From: Mycobacterium intermedium
GTDB lineage: Bacteria > Actinomycetota > Actinomycetes > Mycobacteriales > Mycobacteriaceae
DNA: 63,926 bases
NCBI RefSeq assembly: GCF_002086275.1
Contig: NZ_MVHT01000034.1
Coordinates: 1-63,926, forward strand
Direction: 5' to 3'
Below the pieces are notes generated by a model. It did no database searches. It was not told where the DNA came from and saw only the letters and a program-made list of their open reading frames with translations. Position numbers and translations under genes: made by a program. Positions within the stretch are counted from its first letter, which is position 1; the number at the start of each line of letters is the position of its first letter. Below, piece after piece: positions 63,869-63,926 of the stretch.

Positions 63869-63926
63869 GTGATTTCGGTCGGACTTGGCGATGGGGTGCG
63901 TGGTGTCTGGGGTTTGTGTGGTTTAG

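Overview
The window is chromosomal DNA of a slow-growing Mycobacterium. It is GC-rich and carries four clustered mycolic-acid methyltransferase genes (mmaA4-mmaA1), the hadABC dehydratase genes, a PPE-MPTR gene, a PE_PGRS gene and a complete mycofactocin locus. Gene order follows the M. tuberculosis H37Rv stretch from about Rv0634A to Rv0697 as I remember it (no database was searched), but it is not M. tuberculosis. The toxin-antitoxin block between mkl and rpoB, lpqP, and the mmpS5/mmpL5/Rv0678 locus are missing, while a RibD-like reductase, a PPE gene and an ECF sigma/YCII pair are inserted after rplA.

Layout. 1-5.3 kb: an 11-bp repeat array, a small antitoxin-like gene, tRNA-Thr, tRNA-Met, rpmG, hadABC, tRNA-Trp, secE-nusG and rplK-rplA. 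5.3-10.1 kb: accessory genes (RibD/DHFR-like protein, PPE-MPTR with flanking direct repeats, ECF42-type sigma factor with a double YCII protein). 10.2-18.6 kb, minus strand: mmaA4, mmaA3, mmaA2, mmaA1, lipG, a UbiB-like kinase, a second lipG-like hydrolase and two DinB-like proteins. 18.7-24.4 kb: an overlapping three-gene operon (GH38 mannosidase, SurA-N-like protein, ROK sugar kinase). 24.5-29.4 kb: rplJ-rplL with a leader, TetR/carotenoid oxygenase divergent pair, and mkl. 29.4-37.4 kb: rpoB-rpoC, ended by a very strong terminator. 37.4-44.7 kb: a 93-bp VNTR, endonuclease IV, the fadE8-echA4-paaX-like-echA5 lipid operon, two DUF3060 secreted proteins, an 82-bp repeat array and a TetR regulator. 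44.7-49.3 kb: rpsL-rpsG-fusA-tuf. 49.3-63.9 kb: a PE_PGRS relic, a SHOCT membrane protein, an SDR and a ferredoxin reductase, an ECF sigma/VOC pair, DUF2332-mftR, then mftA-B-C-D-E-F-G, facing a PE_PGRS gene.

How the genes fit together. The translation/transcription genes (rpmG, secE-nusG, L11, L1, L10, L7/L12, RNAP beta and beta', S12, S7, EF-G, EF-Tu) form several separate transcription units. Three of these (rplJ, rpoB, rpsL) appear to share a TATTGT -10 box. HadABC dehydrates the growing meromycolate chain and MmaA1-4 modify it, while Mkl energises Mce lipid import. FadE8/EchA4/EchA5 look like a regulated beta-oxidation unit. The mft cluster makes the peptide-derived redox cofactor mycofactocin, used by SDR nicotinoproteins such as the one at 50.4-51.2 kb; MftR, with a perfect palindrome in the divergent promoter, probably controls it.

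The best candidates for under-described biology are: the phased 11-bp array ahead of a leaderless orphan antitoxin-like gene; the mannosidase/SurA-N-like/ROK kinase operon; the ECF sigma translationally coupled to a triple-VOC protein beside the mycofactocin locus; the DUF2332 gene translationally coupled to mftR; and the structured 93-bp and 82-bp repeat arrays.
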